Shown: one piece after another, positions 32,483-41,972 of the stretch
How positions within the stretch are numbered: the first letter of the stretch is position 1
How the letters are laid out: each line of letters begins with the position of its first letter
Assembly: GCF_009848505.1 (NCBI RefSeq)
Contig: NZ_WWDL01000022.1
Location: forward strand, 37,260 to 101,259
DNA length: 64,000 bases
Source: Muricoccus harenae
Lineage (GTDB): Bacteria > Pseudomonadota > Alphaproteobacteria > Acetobacterales > Acetobacteraceae
Direction of reading: 5' to 3'
The notes under the pieces: model-generated
Database searches by the model: none
Told to the model about the DNA's origin: nothing
The model's input: the letters and a program-made list of their open reading frames with translations, nothing else
Made by a program: the position numbers and the translations under genes

Positions 32483-34126
32483 CTATTCGGCCTGCCCCTC
32501 CTCGTCGCGCGGGTTGCGGCCGAAGGCGGCGCCGGCGGGACCGTCCAGCACCTCGTTGCGCGGCAGGATCTCGCGCGTCACCACATCCGGCTCGGAGGCG
32601 TGGTCCGCGGCGCCGGCATCCCCTTCCTCCGGGTCGCCTTCACCTTCCTCAGCGTCTCCCTCTCCCGCGTCGCTTTCCACCGCCTCGCTTTCCTCCGGGG
32701 CGGGCTCGGCGTCCTCCTCGTCGCTGGCCACGGCATCCTCATGCGCCATGGCTTCCGCATCGTCGGCCATTCCGTCCTCATCCGGCATGGCGTCCTCCTC
32801 GTGATCGGCGAGGTGGGTGCGGGGCTCGGGCATGCTGGCATCCTCGGGCGCCGGGCTTTCGGGGCCCCACATGCGCTCGAGACCGTAGTTTCCGCGCGCC
32901 TCCGGCTTGAAGAGGTGAATCACCACGTCGCCGGCATCGAGCAGCACCCAGTCAGGCGAGGCCTCGGTGCGGATGCGGCGGATGCCGTGCTCGGCCAGCG
33001 CCTCCTCCACATGCCGCGCCATCGCCTCGATCTGGCGCTCGGCGAGGCCGGTCGCGACGATCATACGGTCGGCGAAGGCGGAGCGGGTGGCGACGTCCAG
33101 CACCACCACGTCCTCGGCCTTGTCGTCCTCCAGGCTGGCGACCGCGGCGCGGACCAGCTCCTCCAGCCGGTCGGGGCTCGGCGCGGGTCGGGGGGCGGCG
33201 CGGCCGCGCTTCTTCGGCCCGGCGACGACGTCACGCTTGCGCTGGGTCGGAGAGGAATCGGCCTCCAGCTCCGCAATACGGGCCGCATTGGGGTCGGGCG
33301 TCTCAGCGACACGGCGCGGGGCGCGCTCGGGCGCCGCACGGGGGGCACGCGGCGCCGGATCGGCGGCGCGGGCGCGCGACGGGCTTGCCGCGCGCGGGGT
33401 GGTGGCCTTCGCGGTGCGGCTGGCGGCCGGCTTGGTCGGGCGAGAGGCGGCTGCACGCGGAGCCTTCGCCTTGGCGGTGCTGCGCGAGGTTGCCGAGGCG
33501 CTGCGCGGGGCGGCCGTGGCCGTGCTGCGCGAGGCGGTGGCGCTGCTGCGAGCCGCGGGCTTGGCCGTGCGGCTGCCGGAAGCCCCGGTGGAGGAACGCG
33601 TGGTCGGGGCAGCGGCGCGCTTGGCCGGCGCGGCCCTCGTCGTCCGCGCCGCCGTGGTCTTCGTGCGAGACGCCGGTGCGGCGCTGGCGCGCGTTCCGGT
33701 GCCGGCGGTGCTGGTCCGGCTGCGGGCCGGCGTCGCGGCCTTGCTCGTCCGCGAGGCCGCGGCGGGGGTACGGGTCGTGCGGCTGGGTGCCGCCGCCTTG
33801 CCGCGCGCCGGGGCAGCGGCCTTCGCGGGCGCCTTGGCCGGCGTGCGCGTGGCCGTCGCCTTCGCGCGGCTCGGGGCCGCCGGCTTGGTGGCGCGTGCCG
33901 GGGTCTTCGTCAGGCGCTGCGGCGCGGGCGCCTTGGCGCGGGAGGCGGCGGGCGCGGCCTTCGCGCGGCTTGGAGCTGCCGGCTTGGCAGTGCGTGCGGG
34001 GGCCTTGGCGGGCTTGGCCGCCTTCGGCGCGGCGGCGCGGCTGGCCGGAGTCTTGCTGGCGCCGGTGGTGCGGGTTGCGCCACCACGGGCGGCGGGGCGG
34101 GGCGGTGCCTTCGGGGTGCGGGCCAT
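32483..34126 (-). CDS. rsfS: Ribosomal silencing factor RsfS with basic and acidic extensions
   Basis: RsfS binds ribosomal protein L14 and blocks subunit joining in starvation. Here the RsfS domain is only residues 318-424 of 547: DRLEELVRAAVASLEDDKAE, VATRSAFADRMIVATGLAER, then GIRRIRTEASPDWVLLDAGD and HLFKPEARGNYGLERMWG. Residues 1-315 are Ala/Lys/Arg/Pro/Ser/Thr repeats of the histone-H1 type (SRAKA, TKTPA, KPAA units). Residues 425-547 are strongly acidic. CAGGAG eight bases before the ATG at 34126 supports translation of the whole frame. Usual RsfS is about 110-150 residues, so this is a large fusion. Neighbours nadD and rlmH are standard. Confidence 0.85.
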   Translation of the reverse strand: MARTPKAPPRPAARGGATRTTGASKTPASRAAAPKAAKPAKAPARTAKPAAPSRAKAAPAASRAKAPAPQRLTKTPARATKPAAPSRAKATATRTPAKAPAKAAAPARGKAAAPSRTTRTPAAASRTSKAATPARSRTSTAGTGTRASAAPASRTKTTAARTTRAAPAKRAAAPTTRSSTGASGSRTAKPAARSSATASRSTATAAPRSASATSRSTAKAKAPRAAASRPTKPAASRTAKATTPRAASPSRARAADPAPRAPRAAPERAPRRVAETPDPNAARIAELEADSSPTQRKRDVVAGPKKRGRAAPRPAPSPDRLEELVRAAVASLEDDKAEDVVVLDVATRSAFADRMIVATGLAERQIEAMARHVEEALAEHGIRRIRTEASPDWVLLDAGDVVIHLFKPEARGNYGLERMWGPESPAPEDASMPEPRTHLADHEEDAMPDEDGMADDAEAMAHEDAVASDEEDAEPAPEESEAVESDAGEGDAEEGEGDPEEGDAGAADHASEPDVVTREILPRNEVLDGPAGAAFGRNPRDEEGQAE

Positions 34127-34168
34127 GTTTTCGGCTCCTGTATCGTTGCGCCATGGGGCGCGAGGGGT

Positions 34169-34900
34169 TCAGCGGGCCTCGGCGGGCGCCGCGGGAAGGA
34201 TGAGGGGTGAATGGGAATCGCCGCCAGCGGTTGCGCGCTGGCTGAGCCGCGCACGGATCGCCGTCGCGCTAGCCGGGTGTTCGCGTGCCGGAATCATGCA
34301 CCAAGGGGCGTGGATGCCGGATGCACCGGACAGCAGCGCACCGCAAGGGCGCCGATGCCGCCGGAGCACGGTGGCCGCCGATCCGTGCATGGCCCGGCGG
34401 GTCCATCCGGGCCGTGGCAGCACCGCGATCGGCGTGCGCCGGGCCAGGCGGCGCCAGCGGCGCCAGCGCGGCAACTGGCTCAGATTGTCCGCCCCCATGA
34501 TCCAGACAAAGCGGGCGCGGGGGAAGCGCCGGCGGAGGCGGGCGAGGGTGCGCTCCGTCTCCCGCAGGCCAAGCCGGGCCTCGATGTCCGTCGCCAGAAT
34601 GCGGCGGCCATCCGCGATGCGGCGGGCCGATTCCAGGCGCTCGGCAAAGCGGGCCATTCCCGCGCGCGGCTTCAACGGGTTGCCGGGGGATACGAGCAGC
34701 CAGACCTCGTCCAGCCGCAGGGCGCGGCGCGCTATCTCGGCCACATGGCGATGTCCCTCATGCGCCGGGTTGAAGGAGCCGCCGAGCAGGCCGATCCGCA
34801 CGCGCCGCGAATCGCCCCACGGGCCGGGCTGGCGGTGCGTAGGCAGCGGGCGGGCGGATGTCGGCGGCCTGTGGCCGGCGAGGCGGGCGGGGAGCGGCAC
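34169..34900 (-). CDS. nadD: Nicotinate-nucleotide adenylyltransferase
   Basis: An enzyme that makes nicotinic acid adenine dinucleotide in NAD synthesis. The nucleotidyltransferase motif RIGLLGGSFNPAHEGHRHVA is near residue 34, with VWLLVSPGNPLKPRAGM, FVWIMGADNLSQLPRW and the C-terminal SATAIRARL (ISSTxIR-like). Two GTG starts are possible: 34900 (243 residues, 33-residue leader) and 34801, directly before the core (210 residues). Neither has a good ribosome site; I give the longer one. The last enzyme of the pathway, nadE, is also in this window. Confidence 0.9.
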   Translation of the reverse strand: MPLPARLAGHRPPTSARPLPTHRQPGPWGDSRRVRIGLLGGSFNPAHEGHRHVAEIARRALRLDEVWLLVSPGNPLKPRAGMARFAERLESARRIADGRRILATDIEARLGLRETERTLARLRRRFPRARFVWIMGADNLSQLPRWRRWRRLARRTPIAVLPRPGWTRRAMHGSAATVLRRHRRPCGALLSGASGIHAPWCMIPAREHPASATAIRARLSQRATAGGDSHSPLILPAAPAEAR

Positions 34901-34939
34901 GGGGCGGTCAGTGCCCCGTCCAGAGGAGTGGCTTGGGGC

Positions 34940-35812
34940 TCAGGGCGTTCGCACCGAAACGGTCAGGGGCCGGTCGGCCAAGCCCTCATAGGTGGCGGTG
35001 ACGACGCGCCCGGCCTCGGTGGGCAGAGCGGGGGAGAAGCCGCCAAGGGAGACGATGTCCCCCGCCCGCAGCCGCTTGCCATCCCGCTTCAGGTCCTCCA
35101 CCAGCCAGGGGATCACGTTCAGCGGATGGCCGAGCAGCGCCGTGCCCGGGGCGCGGGACAGCTCCTTCTGCTCGGTGGCGAGAATGACCGTCATGCTGCC
35201 GAGCCGGGCGGCGAAATCCGGCGTGGCCTGCACCGGGATGGGCTCGCCGAGCACGCCGAGCCGCGCGCCGACATTGATGGCAACGAGATTCGGCCCGCTC
35301 ATCTGGCCCGGGGCCAGCACCAGGTCCGGCATCTCGATGAAGGGAATCACCTGGTCAAGGTGGCGCAGGATGGCGAGGTGGTCGGAGCCCGCCTCGTTGA
35401 TGCCCTCGTCCCGTACGCGGACCAGCAGGTCGCTCTCGACGTTCGGCAGCGCGGCAAAGGCGGCGGGGACCTCGGCCGGCGCCCCGGCCGTGCCGCGGGC
35501 GCGGATGGTGGCTTGGTAGATGGTGCCGCGCACCGGGCTGGGCACGCCGAAGCGCTGCTGCGCGGCGGCGTTGGTGAGCCCGACCTTGTAGCCCACCGGC
35601 GCGCCATGCTGCTTCGCCAGCAGCGCCACGAGCTTGTCCCGGGCGCAGGCGGCGTCCTCCATCGTCAGGGACGGGCCGTAGCCCTGGGCCGGGCGGTTGG
35701 CGAGGATATCGGCCGCCAGACGGGCGACCTCCGCATCCTCGGGGCAGGCCGCCTGCGCGGCGGCGAAGGGAATGGCGAGGGCCGTAACGGCCAGGATCGC
35801 GATGCGGCGCAA
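34940..35812 (-). CDS. Exported FAH/2-keto-4-pentenoate-hydratase-fold protein
   Basis: A 290-residue protein with the hydratase fold: PVGYKVGLTN with the conserved lysine, the metal-site candidates PNVESDLLVRV and VIPFIEMPDLVL, then NVGARLG and GDIVSLGGFSPALP. The start is a TTG at 35812 with GGAGGAG eight bases upstream; an ATG at 35908 would overlap proA and has no ribosome site. From the TTG the first 21 residues (RRIAILAVTALAIPFAAAQA) are a signal peptide, so the protein should be periplasmic, which is unusual for enzymes of this fold. It interrupts the proA-nadD pair. Reaction unknown. Confidence 0.82.
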   Translation of the reverse strand: MRRIAILAVTALAIPFAAAQAACPEDAEVARLAADILANRPAQGYGPSLTMEDAACARDKLVALLAKQHGAPVGYKVGLTNAAAQQRFGVPSPVRGTIYQATIRARGTAGAPAEVPAAFAALPNVESDLLVRVRDEGINEAGSDHLAILRHLDQVIPFIEMPDLVLAPGQMSGPNLVAINVGARLGVLGEPIPVQATPDFAARLGSMTVILATEQKELSRAPGTALLGHPLNVIPWLVEDLKRDGKRLRAGDIVSLGGFSPALPTEAGRVVTATYEGLADRPLTVSVRTP

Positions 35813-35859
35813 GCGGTGATCTCCTCCCGAAGCCCGGGATTTGCCCGTGGCGGGCCGGA

Positions 35860-37146
35860 TCAGGGACGAGTCTGTCCGGTCCCGATCACATGGTAGCGCC
35901 AGGTGCAAAGCTGCTCCAAGCCGACAGGCCCGCGCGCATGCAGGCGGCCGGTGGCGATGCCGATCTCGGCGCCGAAGCCGAACTCGCCGCCGTCGCAGAA
36001 CTGGGTGGAGGCGTTCCAGATGCCCACCGCCGAACCGAGGCCGTTGAGGAAGGCGCGCGCCGTCGCCTCATCCTGCGTGATGATGGCCTCGGTGTGCTCG
36101 CTGCCATGGCGGCGGATATGGTCCAGCGCGCTTTCCACGCCATCAACCACCGCGACGTTGAGGATAGCGTCCAGCCATTCGGTCGAGAAATCCGCCTCCG
36201 TGGCCGGCTTAAGCTCCTGCACGATGGCGCGGGCCTCCGCATCGGCGCGGAAGTCGCAGCCCAGGGCGCGCAGGTCCTGCACCAGCAGGGGGAGCAGAGA
36301 GGGAGCGATCGCGCGGTCGATCAGCAGTGTCTCGGTGGCGCCGCAGACACCCGTGCGGCGCATCTTGGCATTGGCCAGGATGGCCCGCGCCATCTCCGGA
36401 TCTGCGGCGGCGTGGACGTAGCTGTGGCAAAGGCCTTCGGCATGGGCGAGCACAGGCACCCGCGCCTCCTCCAGCACCCGCGTCACCAGCCCCTTGCCGC
36501 CGCGGGGGATGATCAGGTCGATCATTCCGGCGGCTGCCAGCATCGCGCCGACGAAGGCGCGGTCCGTGTTGGGGGCAATCTGCACGCAGGCCTCGGGGAG
36601 GCCGGCGGCGTGCAAGCCCTCCAGGATGCAGCCATGCAGGGCGGCGGCGCTGTGCAGGCTTTCCCGCCCGCCGCGCAGGATGACGGGGCTGCCGGCCTTC
36701 AGGCATAGCGCGGCGGCGTCCACGCCGACATTCGGGCGGCTTTCATAGATCATGCCAACCACGCCAATGGCCTGGGCCACCCGGCGGATCACGAGGCCAT
36801 TGGGGCGGGTCCATTCAGCCAGCACGCGGCCAACGGGATCGGGGAGGGCGGCGACCTCCTCCAGGCCGCGGGCCATTGCCTCGATGCGGGCGGGAGTCAG
36901 GGTCAGGCGGTCGCGGAAGGCGTCGGTCAGCTCCGGCGCGGCGGCCAGATCGGCGGCGTTGGCGGCCAGGATCTCGGCTTCACGGGCGCGGAGGGCGGCG
37001 GCGGCGGCCGTGAGAGCGCGATCCTTCGCCGGTCGCGGTGCGCGGGCCAGGGTCGTTGCGGCGGCGCGGGCGGCCTTCGCGGCCTCCTCCAGCGCGGCGC
37101 GGGCGATGGCGGCGGAATTCGTCGCGGGATCGGCGATCGCGTTCAT
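35860..37146 (-). CDS. proA: Gamma-glutamyl phosphate reductase
   Basis: A 428-residue proline-synthesis enzyme that reduces glutamyl phosphate to the semialdehyde. Family motifs are [34 protein letters not shown], the catalytic cysteine in [16 protein letters not shown], and C-terminal [20 protein letters not shown] with [14 protein letters not shown] 37146 is preferred over an upstream in-frame extension. proB, its partner, is 5 kb away with an importer operon in between. Confidence 0.96.
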   Translation of the reverse strand: MNAIADPATNSAAIARAALEEAAKAARAAATTLARAPRPAKDRALTAAAAALRAREAEILAANAADLAAAPELTDAFRDRLTLTPARIEAMARGLEEVAALPDPVGRVLAEWTRPNGLVIRRVAQAIGVVGMIYESRPNVGVDAAALCLKAGSPVILRGGRESLHSAAALHGCILEGLHAAGLPEACVQIAPNTDRAFVGAMLAAAGMIDLIIPRGGKGLVTRVLEEARVPVLAHAEGLCHSYVHAAADPEMARAILANAKMRRTGVCGATETLLIDRAIAPSLLPLLVQDLRALGCDFRADAEARAIVQELKPATEADFSTEWLDAILNVAVVDGVESALDHIRRHGSEHTEAIITQDEATARAFLNGLGSAVGIWNASTQFCDGGEFGFGAEIGIATGRLHARGPVGLEQLCTWRYHVIGTGQTRP

Positions 37147-37290
37147 GGCGCATCGGTAGCGCCGCGGCGCGGGAAGGGGAAGCGCGGCGATCGGTCCCGG
37201 GGCACGCATCTGACCTGCGGAGGAGGCTTGTCATAGCCGGGCGGCTGACCGAGAACCGAAGAACGTCACAAGAAAGCAATGGAGGGGAAG

Positions 37291-38631
37291 ATGCGATTCA
37301 CCCAACCGGTCCTGGGCCGCCGCGCCCTGGGGGCGATGGCCGCCGCCTCGGTTGCCGGGGCCGCCCGCGCGCAGGGTGTTTCCGGGAAGGTGACGGTGGT
37401 CACCTCCTTCTCCAACGACGTCACCGGGCCCTTCAAGCGCGCCTTCGAGCAGGCGCATCCCGGCATCACGCTGGACATCCAGAACCGCAACACCACGGCC
37501 GGCGTGCGCTTCGTGCAGGAGACGCGGTCCAATAACGCCGTAGACCTGTTCTGGGCCTCCGCCCCGGATGCCTTCGAGGTGCTCAAGCGCGCCGGGCTGC
37601 TGGACGTGTACAAGCCCCGTGCCGAGGGCATCCCGGAGCGGATCGGTCCCTATACGATCAATGATCCCGAGGGTTACGTCACCGGCTTCGCGGCCTCGGG
37701 CTACGGCATCATGTGGAACGAGCGCTACATGCGCGCGAACCGCCTGCCCGAGCCGAAGGAGTGGTCGGATCTGGCAAATCCTGCCTACCACGACCACGTC
37801 ATCATGACGGCGCCGTCGCGTTCCGGCACCACCCATCTGACGATCGAGACGATCCTGCAGGGCGAGGGATGGGAGAAGGGCTGGGCCACGATCAAGGGCT
37901 TCTCCGGCAATCTCCGCCAGATCACCGAGCGCAGCTTCGGCGTGCCGGATGCGGTGAATTCGGGGCAGGTCGGCATCGGCATCGTGATCGATTTCTTCGC
38001 CTTCTCGGCGCAGGGCGCGGGCTTTCCGGTGAAGTTCGCCTATCCTTCCGTGACCACGGTGGTGCCGGCGAATATCGGTATTGTGAAGAACGCTCCGAAC
38101 GTGGCGGGGGCGAGGGCCTTCATCGACTTCCTGCTCTCCACGCGCGGGCAGGAGATTTTGCTGGAGCCGACGATCCGCCGTCTGCCGGTGAACCCCGCCA
38201 TCTATGCCAAGGCCCCGGCCGGCTATCCGAATCCCTTCACCGGCTCCATCGGCATGCCGAGCCTGGTCTTCGACGTCACCGTCTCGGAGAAGCGCTACCG
38301 CGTGGTCGATGCGCTCTATGACCAGACCGTCGGCACAAACCTCGAAGGGCTGAAGCGCGCCACCAAGGCGATCGGCGATGTCGAGACGCGGCTTGCCCGG
38401 CGCGACAATGCCCAAGCGCGCGCCCTCCTGGCGGAGGCGCGCGCGCTGATCTCCGCCATGCCGGTTACGGCGGAGGAAGCGGCCTCCGACGAGGTGGCGG
38501 GTGCCTTCTCCGGCCGTGGCGGCCCCGGGCCGCGCCAGGCGGAGTTGGAGCAGCGCTGGGCCGGCTTCGCGCGGGAGAAGTACACGGAGGCCGCCGCCAA
38601 GGTCGCCGAGGCAGCGAAGGCGGCGGGCTGA
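37291..38631 (+). CDS. ABC transporter substrate-binding protein (Fbp/aminoethylphosphonate type)
   Basis: A 446-residue periplasmic binding protein. The signal peptide is RRALGAMAAASVAGAARAQ. The body has VTVVTSFSNDVTGPFKRAFE, DLFWASAPDAFEVLKRAGLL, GIMWNERY and VDALYDQTVG, matching the type-2 periplasmic binding proteins of the iron (FbpA) and 2-aminoethylphosphonate families. GGAGGGG just before 37291 fixes the start there rather than at the ATG 12 bases earlier. A C-terminal helical extension of about 60 residues is extra. First gene of a three-gene importer, 145 bases from divergent proA. Confidence 0.85.
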   Translation: MRFTQPVLGRRALGAMAAASVAGAARAQGVSGKVTVVTSFSNDVTGPFKRAFEQAHPGITLDIQNRNTTAGVRFVQETRSNNAVDLFWASAPDAFEVLKRAGLLDVYKPRAEGIPERIGPYTINDPEGYVTGFAASGYGIMWNERYMRANRLPEPKEWSDLANPAYHDHVIMTAPSRSGTTHLTIETILQGEGWEKGWATIKGFSGNLRQITERSFGVPDAVNSGQVGIGIVIDFFAFSAQGAGFPVKFAYPSVTTVVPANIGIVKNAPNVAGARAFIDFLLSTRGQEILLEPTIRRLPVNPAIYAKAPAGYPNPFTGSIGMPSLVFDVTVSEKRYRVVDALYDQTVGTNLEGLKRATKAIGDVETRLARRDNAQARALLAEARALISAMPVTAEEAASDEVAGAFSGRGGPGPRQAELEQRWAGFAREKYTEAAAKVAEAAKAAG

Positions 38632-38633
38632 GC

Positions 38634-40376
38634 TTGCCGACCACCCCGGCCACGGCCGCGATAGAGGCCACCGCCAGCGCAACGCCCCTGCCGCGCGCGC
38701 GCCGCTGGTCGGCGCGGCCAGGGGAGGCGGTGGCCTTCGGGCTGGTCGCGCTCTTTCTGCTCGCCTTCCTGGTGGTGCCGGTGCTCACCGTCGTCACCGT
38801 CGCCTTCCAGGACCGCGAGACGGGCGGCTTCACCCTGGCCCATGTCGGGGACTTCTTGTCCAACGACCTGTTCATGCGGAGCTTCTTCAACTCCCTCTAT
38901 GTCTCGCTGATGTCGGTGGTGGTGGCGAGCCTGATCGCCTTGCCGCTGGCCTATTTCACCACCCGCTTCGAGTTCCGCGGCGCCATCCTGGTGCAGACCC
39001 TGGGCGTGCTGCCGCTGATCATGCCGCCCTTCGCAGGCGCGGTCGCGATGGGGCTGCTGTTCGGGCGCAGCGGAAGCTTGAACCTGGTGCTGGACGAATA
39101 CCTCGGCATCAACATCCCATTCATGGAGGGGCTGAACGGGGTGATCTTCGTCCAGTCTGTCCACTACTTCCCCTTCATCCTGCTCAACCTCGTCGCCAGC
39201 CTGCGGAACATCGACCGGGCGATGGAGGAATCGGCGCAGAACCTCGGCTCGCATGGCTTCCGCCTGTTCCGGCGGATCGTGCTGCCGCTGGCGATGCCGG
39301 GCTATGTCGCCGGTGCCAGCCTTGTCTTCATCAAGGTGTTCGATGATCTGGCCACGCCGCTGCTGCTGAATGTGCGGGAGATGCTGGCGCCCCAGGCCTA
39401 TCTGCGGATCACCTCCGTAGGGCTGGAGGATCCGATCGGCTACGTCATCTCCGTCGTGCTGATCTTGTTTTCCGTCCTGTCGCTCTGGATCTCCTCCCTC
39501 GCGCTGCGCGGGAAGGATTACGCGACGGTACAACGGGGCGGGGGCGGGCTAGCCAGGCGCCGCATGTCGCGCGGGCAAGCCGTCGTGACCTATGCGTTGA
39601 TAATCTTCATCCTCCTGCTGGTGCTGGCGCCACATTTCGGGCTGTTCCTCCTCTCCATCGCCACCATCTGGTCCTTCGCGCCGCTGCCGGATGGCTACAC
39701 CCTCGCGCATTACGCGCGGGTCTTCGCGGAAAGCTCGCAATATATCACCAATACGCTGATCTATGCCGGGCTGGCCGGGCTGATCGACGTGATCATCGGC
39801 ACGACCATCGCCTATCTCGTGCTGCGCTCGCGCATGGTGGGAGCACGATGGTTGGACTACATCGCCATGTCGGCTCTTGCCGTGCCGGGATTGGTGCTGG
39901 GCATCGGCTACCTGCGTACCTTCTTCGGCGTCACTCTGCCGGATGGCACGTCGCTGGCGGCCTTCTGGGGGATCATCGTGCTGGCGCTGGCGATCCGGCG
40001 CCTGCCCTATGCGCTGCGGGCCTGTACGGCGGCGTTGCAGCAGATCTCCGTGAGCCTGGAAGAGGCGGCCGAGAATCTCGGTGCACGCCGTCTCCGCGTG
40101 GTGCGGCGGATCGTGCTGCCGCTGATGGCGGGCGGGCTGGCGGCGGGATTCGTCACCTCCTTCGCAACCGCGGCGGTGGAGCTTTCGGCGACGCTGATGC
40201 TGGTGCAATCCAGCGACGACGCGCCGCTGGCCTATGGCCTCTATGTCTTCATGCAATCCCCGGCCGGGCGCGGCGCGGGGGCGGCGCTGGGCATCATCGC
40301 CGTGGTGATCGTGGGCCTTTCCACTTGGCTGTCGCATCTGGTCGCCGAACGCGGCGGTGGGAGCAAATCCGCATGA
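38634..40376 (+). CDS. ABC transporter permease, two fused BPD domains (FbpB type)
   Basis: A 580-residue membrane protein with about 12 hydrophobic segments in two halves. Each half carries a cytoplasmic EAA loop: EESAQNLGSHGFRLFRRIVL near 200 and EEAAENLGARRLRVVRRIVL near 480. This tandem layout is typical of iron, thiamine and aminoethylphosphonate importers. The start is TTG at 38634, two bases after the binding-protein stop; the N-terminal 25 residues are low complexity. Ends in an ATGA overlap with the ATPase. Confidence 0.9.
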   Translation: MPTTPATAAIEATASATPLPRARRWSARPGEAVAFGLVALFLLAFLVVPVLTVVTVAFQDRETGGFTLAHVGDFLSNDLFMRSFFNSLYVSLMSVVVASLIALPLAYFTTRFEFRGAILVQTLGVLPLIMPPFAGAVAMGLLFGRSGSLNLVLDEYLGINIPFMEGLNGVIFVQSVHYFPFILLNLVASLRNIDRAMEESAQNLGSHGFRLFRRIVLPLAMPGYVAGASLVFIKVFDDLATPLLLNVREMLAPQAYLRITSVGLEDPIGYVISVVLILFSVLSLWISSLALRGKDYATVQRGGGGLARRRMSRGQAVVTYALIIFILLLVLAPHFGLFLLSIATIWSFAPLPDGYTLAHYARVFAESSQYITNTLIYAGLAGLIDVIIGTTIAYLVLRSRMVGARWLDYIAMSALAVPGLVLGIGYLRTFFGVTLPDGTSLAAFWGIIVLALAIRRLPYALRACTAALQQISVSLEEAAENLGARRLRVVRRIVLPLMAGGLAAGFVTSFATAAVELSATLMLVQSSDDAPLAYGLYVFMQSPAGRGAGAALGIIAVVIVGLSTWLSHLVAERGGGSKSA

Positions 40377-41464
40377 GTGAAATTCTGGCGCGGGAGCCTG
40401 CGGGTATCCGGGTGGAAGGTGTGGATCTCTCCTACGGTTCCACCCGCATTCTGAAGGATGTGAACCTCGAAATCCGCCCCGGCGAGTTCTTCGCCTTCCT
40501 CGGCCCCTCCGGCTGCGGCAAGACGACGCTGCTGCGGCTGATTGCAGGCTTCAATACCGCCCAGCGAGGGCGTGTGCTGGTGGGCGGGCAGGACATTTCC
40601 AATCTACCGCCCTGGAAGCGCGATGTGGGGATGGTATTCCAATCCTATGCGCTGTGGCCGCATATGACGGTGCGCCGCAACGTCGCCTTCGGGTTGGAGG
40701 AGCGGCGCGTCCCCCGCGCGGAGATCGCCACCCGCGTGGAGGCGGCCCTCGCCCTGGTGGGGCTGGAAGGGATGGGAGACCGCCGCCCCGCGCAGCTTTC
40801 GGGCGGCCAGCAGCAGCGCGTGGCGCTGGCCCGCACCGTGGCGGTGCGCCCGAAGGTGCTGCTGCTGGACGAGCCGCTGTCCAATCTCGACGCCCGGCTG
40901 CGCGTGCAGGTGCGGCGGGAGCTGCGGGAGATGCAGCAGGCCCTGCGCCTGACCACCATCTTCGTCACCCATGACCAGGAAGAGGCGAACACGGTCTGCG
41001 ACCGCATTGCCGTGATGAGCGATGGCATGGTGCAACAGGTGGGCACGCCAATGGAGTTGTACGACCATCCGGCGAACCTCTTCGTTGCGGGCTTCCTCGG
41101 CACGGCCAACATCATGCCAGGGACCGTGCTGCAGGACGGGGCGGCGCAAGCCTTTGAGATCGACGGCGGCACGCGCATCCCGCTGCCGCCCGGCCTTGAG
41201 GCGCCCGCCGGCGCGCGGTTGATGTTCCGGCCGCAGGATGTGGCACTGCTGCCCGCCGGCACGGAAGCGCCTGGGCGCCGCCTCCTGGAAGGCGAGATTG
41301 TCCATCGCGAGTTCCTCGGCCCCAGCATCCGCTACGGCGTGCGGGTGGCGGGCGCGGAGGTTCTGGTGGATGCCCCGCATATGGGCGGGGAGGGACATCT
41401 TCCCGTGGGCAGCCGCGCGGCGGTCGCGCTGGATGCGGCACGGGTGAAGCTGTTGGCGACCTGA
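40373..41464 (+). CDS. ABC transporter ATP-binding protein (FbpC/PotA type)
   Basis: A 363-residue ATPase. Walker A GPSGCGKTTL, Q-loop MVFQSYALWPHMTV, signature QLSGGQQQRVALART and Walker B VLLLDEPLSNLD are intact, and a TOBE-type C-terminal domain (residues about 240-363) follows. With the two preceding genes it makes a full importer for ferric iron, a phosphonate or a polyamine-like solute. ATGA overlap with the permease. Confidence 0.92.
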   Translation: MSEILAREPAGIRVEGVDLSYGSTRILKDVNLEIRPGEFFAFLGPSGCGKTTLLRLIAGFNTAQRGRVLVGGQDISNLPPWKRDVGMVFQSYALWPHMTVRRNVAFGLEERRVPRAEIATRVEAALALVGLEGMGDRRPAQLSGGQQQRVALARTVAVRPKVLLLDEPLSNLDARLRVQVRRELREMQQALRLTTIFVTHDQEEANTVCDRIAVMSDGMVQQVGTPMELYDHPANLFVAGFLGTANIMPGTVLQDGAAQAFEIDGGTRIPLPPGLEAPAGARLMFRPQDVALLPAGTEAPGRRLLEGEIVHREFLGPSIRYGVRVAGAEVLVDAPHMGGEGHLPVGSRAAVALDAARVKLLAT

Positions 41465-41528
41465 ACGGCGCGGGCTTCAGGCTCCCACCGCCTTCACTAG
41501 GACGGCTTATGCGCAAGCCCCTGCGGGC

Positions 41529-41966
41529 TTACGACACCGCCCGCAGGTCGGAGCGCAGCCGGTCGGGCCCATCCACGCCCAATAGCGCGTCCACATCCGC
41601 GTGGGTGCGCGTCCAGACCGGCATCGCCTCGGCGAGCAAGGCACGTCCTGCCTCAGTGAGCGTCAGCAGCCGTCCTCGGCGGTCATTCGGATCAACCCCG
41701 ATCGAGACCAGCCCGCGCCGCTCAAGCGGCTTCAGCGCTGCGATCAGGGTGGTGCGGTCCATAGCCAGAAGCTGCGCCACCGGCGCCATTCGCGCCGGCT
41801 CCGGCCGGTTCAGCGACATAAGGAGGGAGAACTGGCCGTTGGTGAGGTTCAGCGGCCGCAGCGCCTCATCGAAGCGGCGCGCCAGGGCCCGCGCCGCCCG
41901 CTGCACATGCAGGCAGAGGCAGGTGTCGCGCACATGCAGCGTCGTCTGGAAGGAGACCTCGTTCAC
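41529..41966 (-). CDS. MarR-family transcriptional regulator
   Basis: A 145-residue winged-helix repressor. The DNA-binding part is TNGQFSLLMSL, PVAQLLAMDRTTLIAALKPL as recognition helix and the wing DPNDRRGRLLTLTEAG. The N-terminal cysteines (RDTCLCLHVQRAAR) are notable and could sense oxidation. The start is GTG at 41966. A perfect palindrome lies 12 bases upstream between candidate -35 and -10 boxes, so autoregulation is likely. It is convergent with the importer operon and precedes proB on the same strand. Confidence 0.9.
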   Translation of the reverse strand: MNEVSFQTTLHVRDTCLCLHVQRAARALARRFDEALRPLNLTNGQFSLLMSLNRPEPARMAPVAQLLAMDRTTLIAALKPLERRGLVSIGVDPNDRRGRLLTLTEAGRALLAEAMPVWTRTHADVDALLGVDGPDRLRSDLRAVS

Positions 41967-41972
41967 GGACCA

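Noticed and set aside
32174..34210. Long Gly/Ala/Arg-rich plus-strand frames
   Set aside because: Antisense of the RsfS fusion's low-complexity regions.
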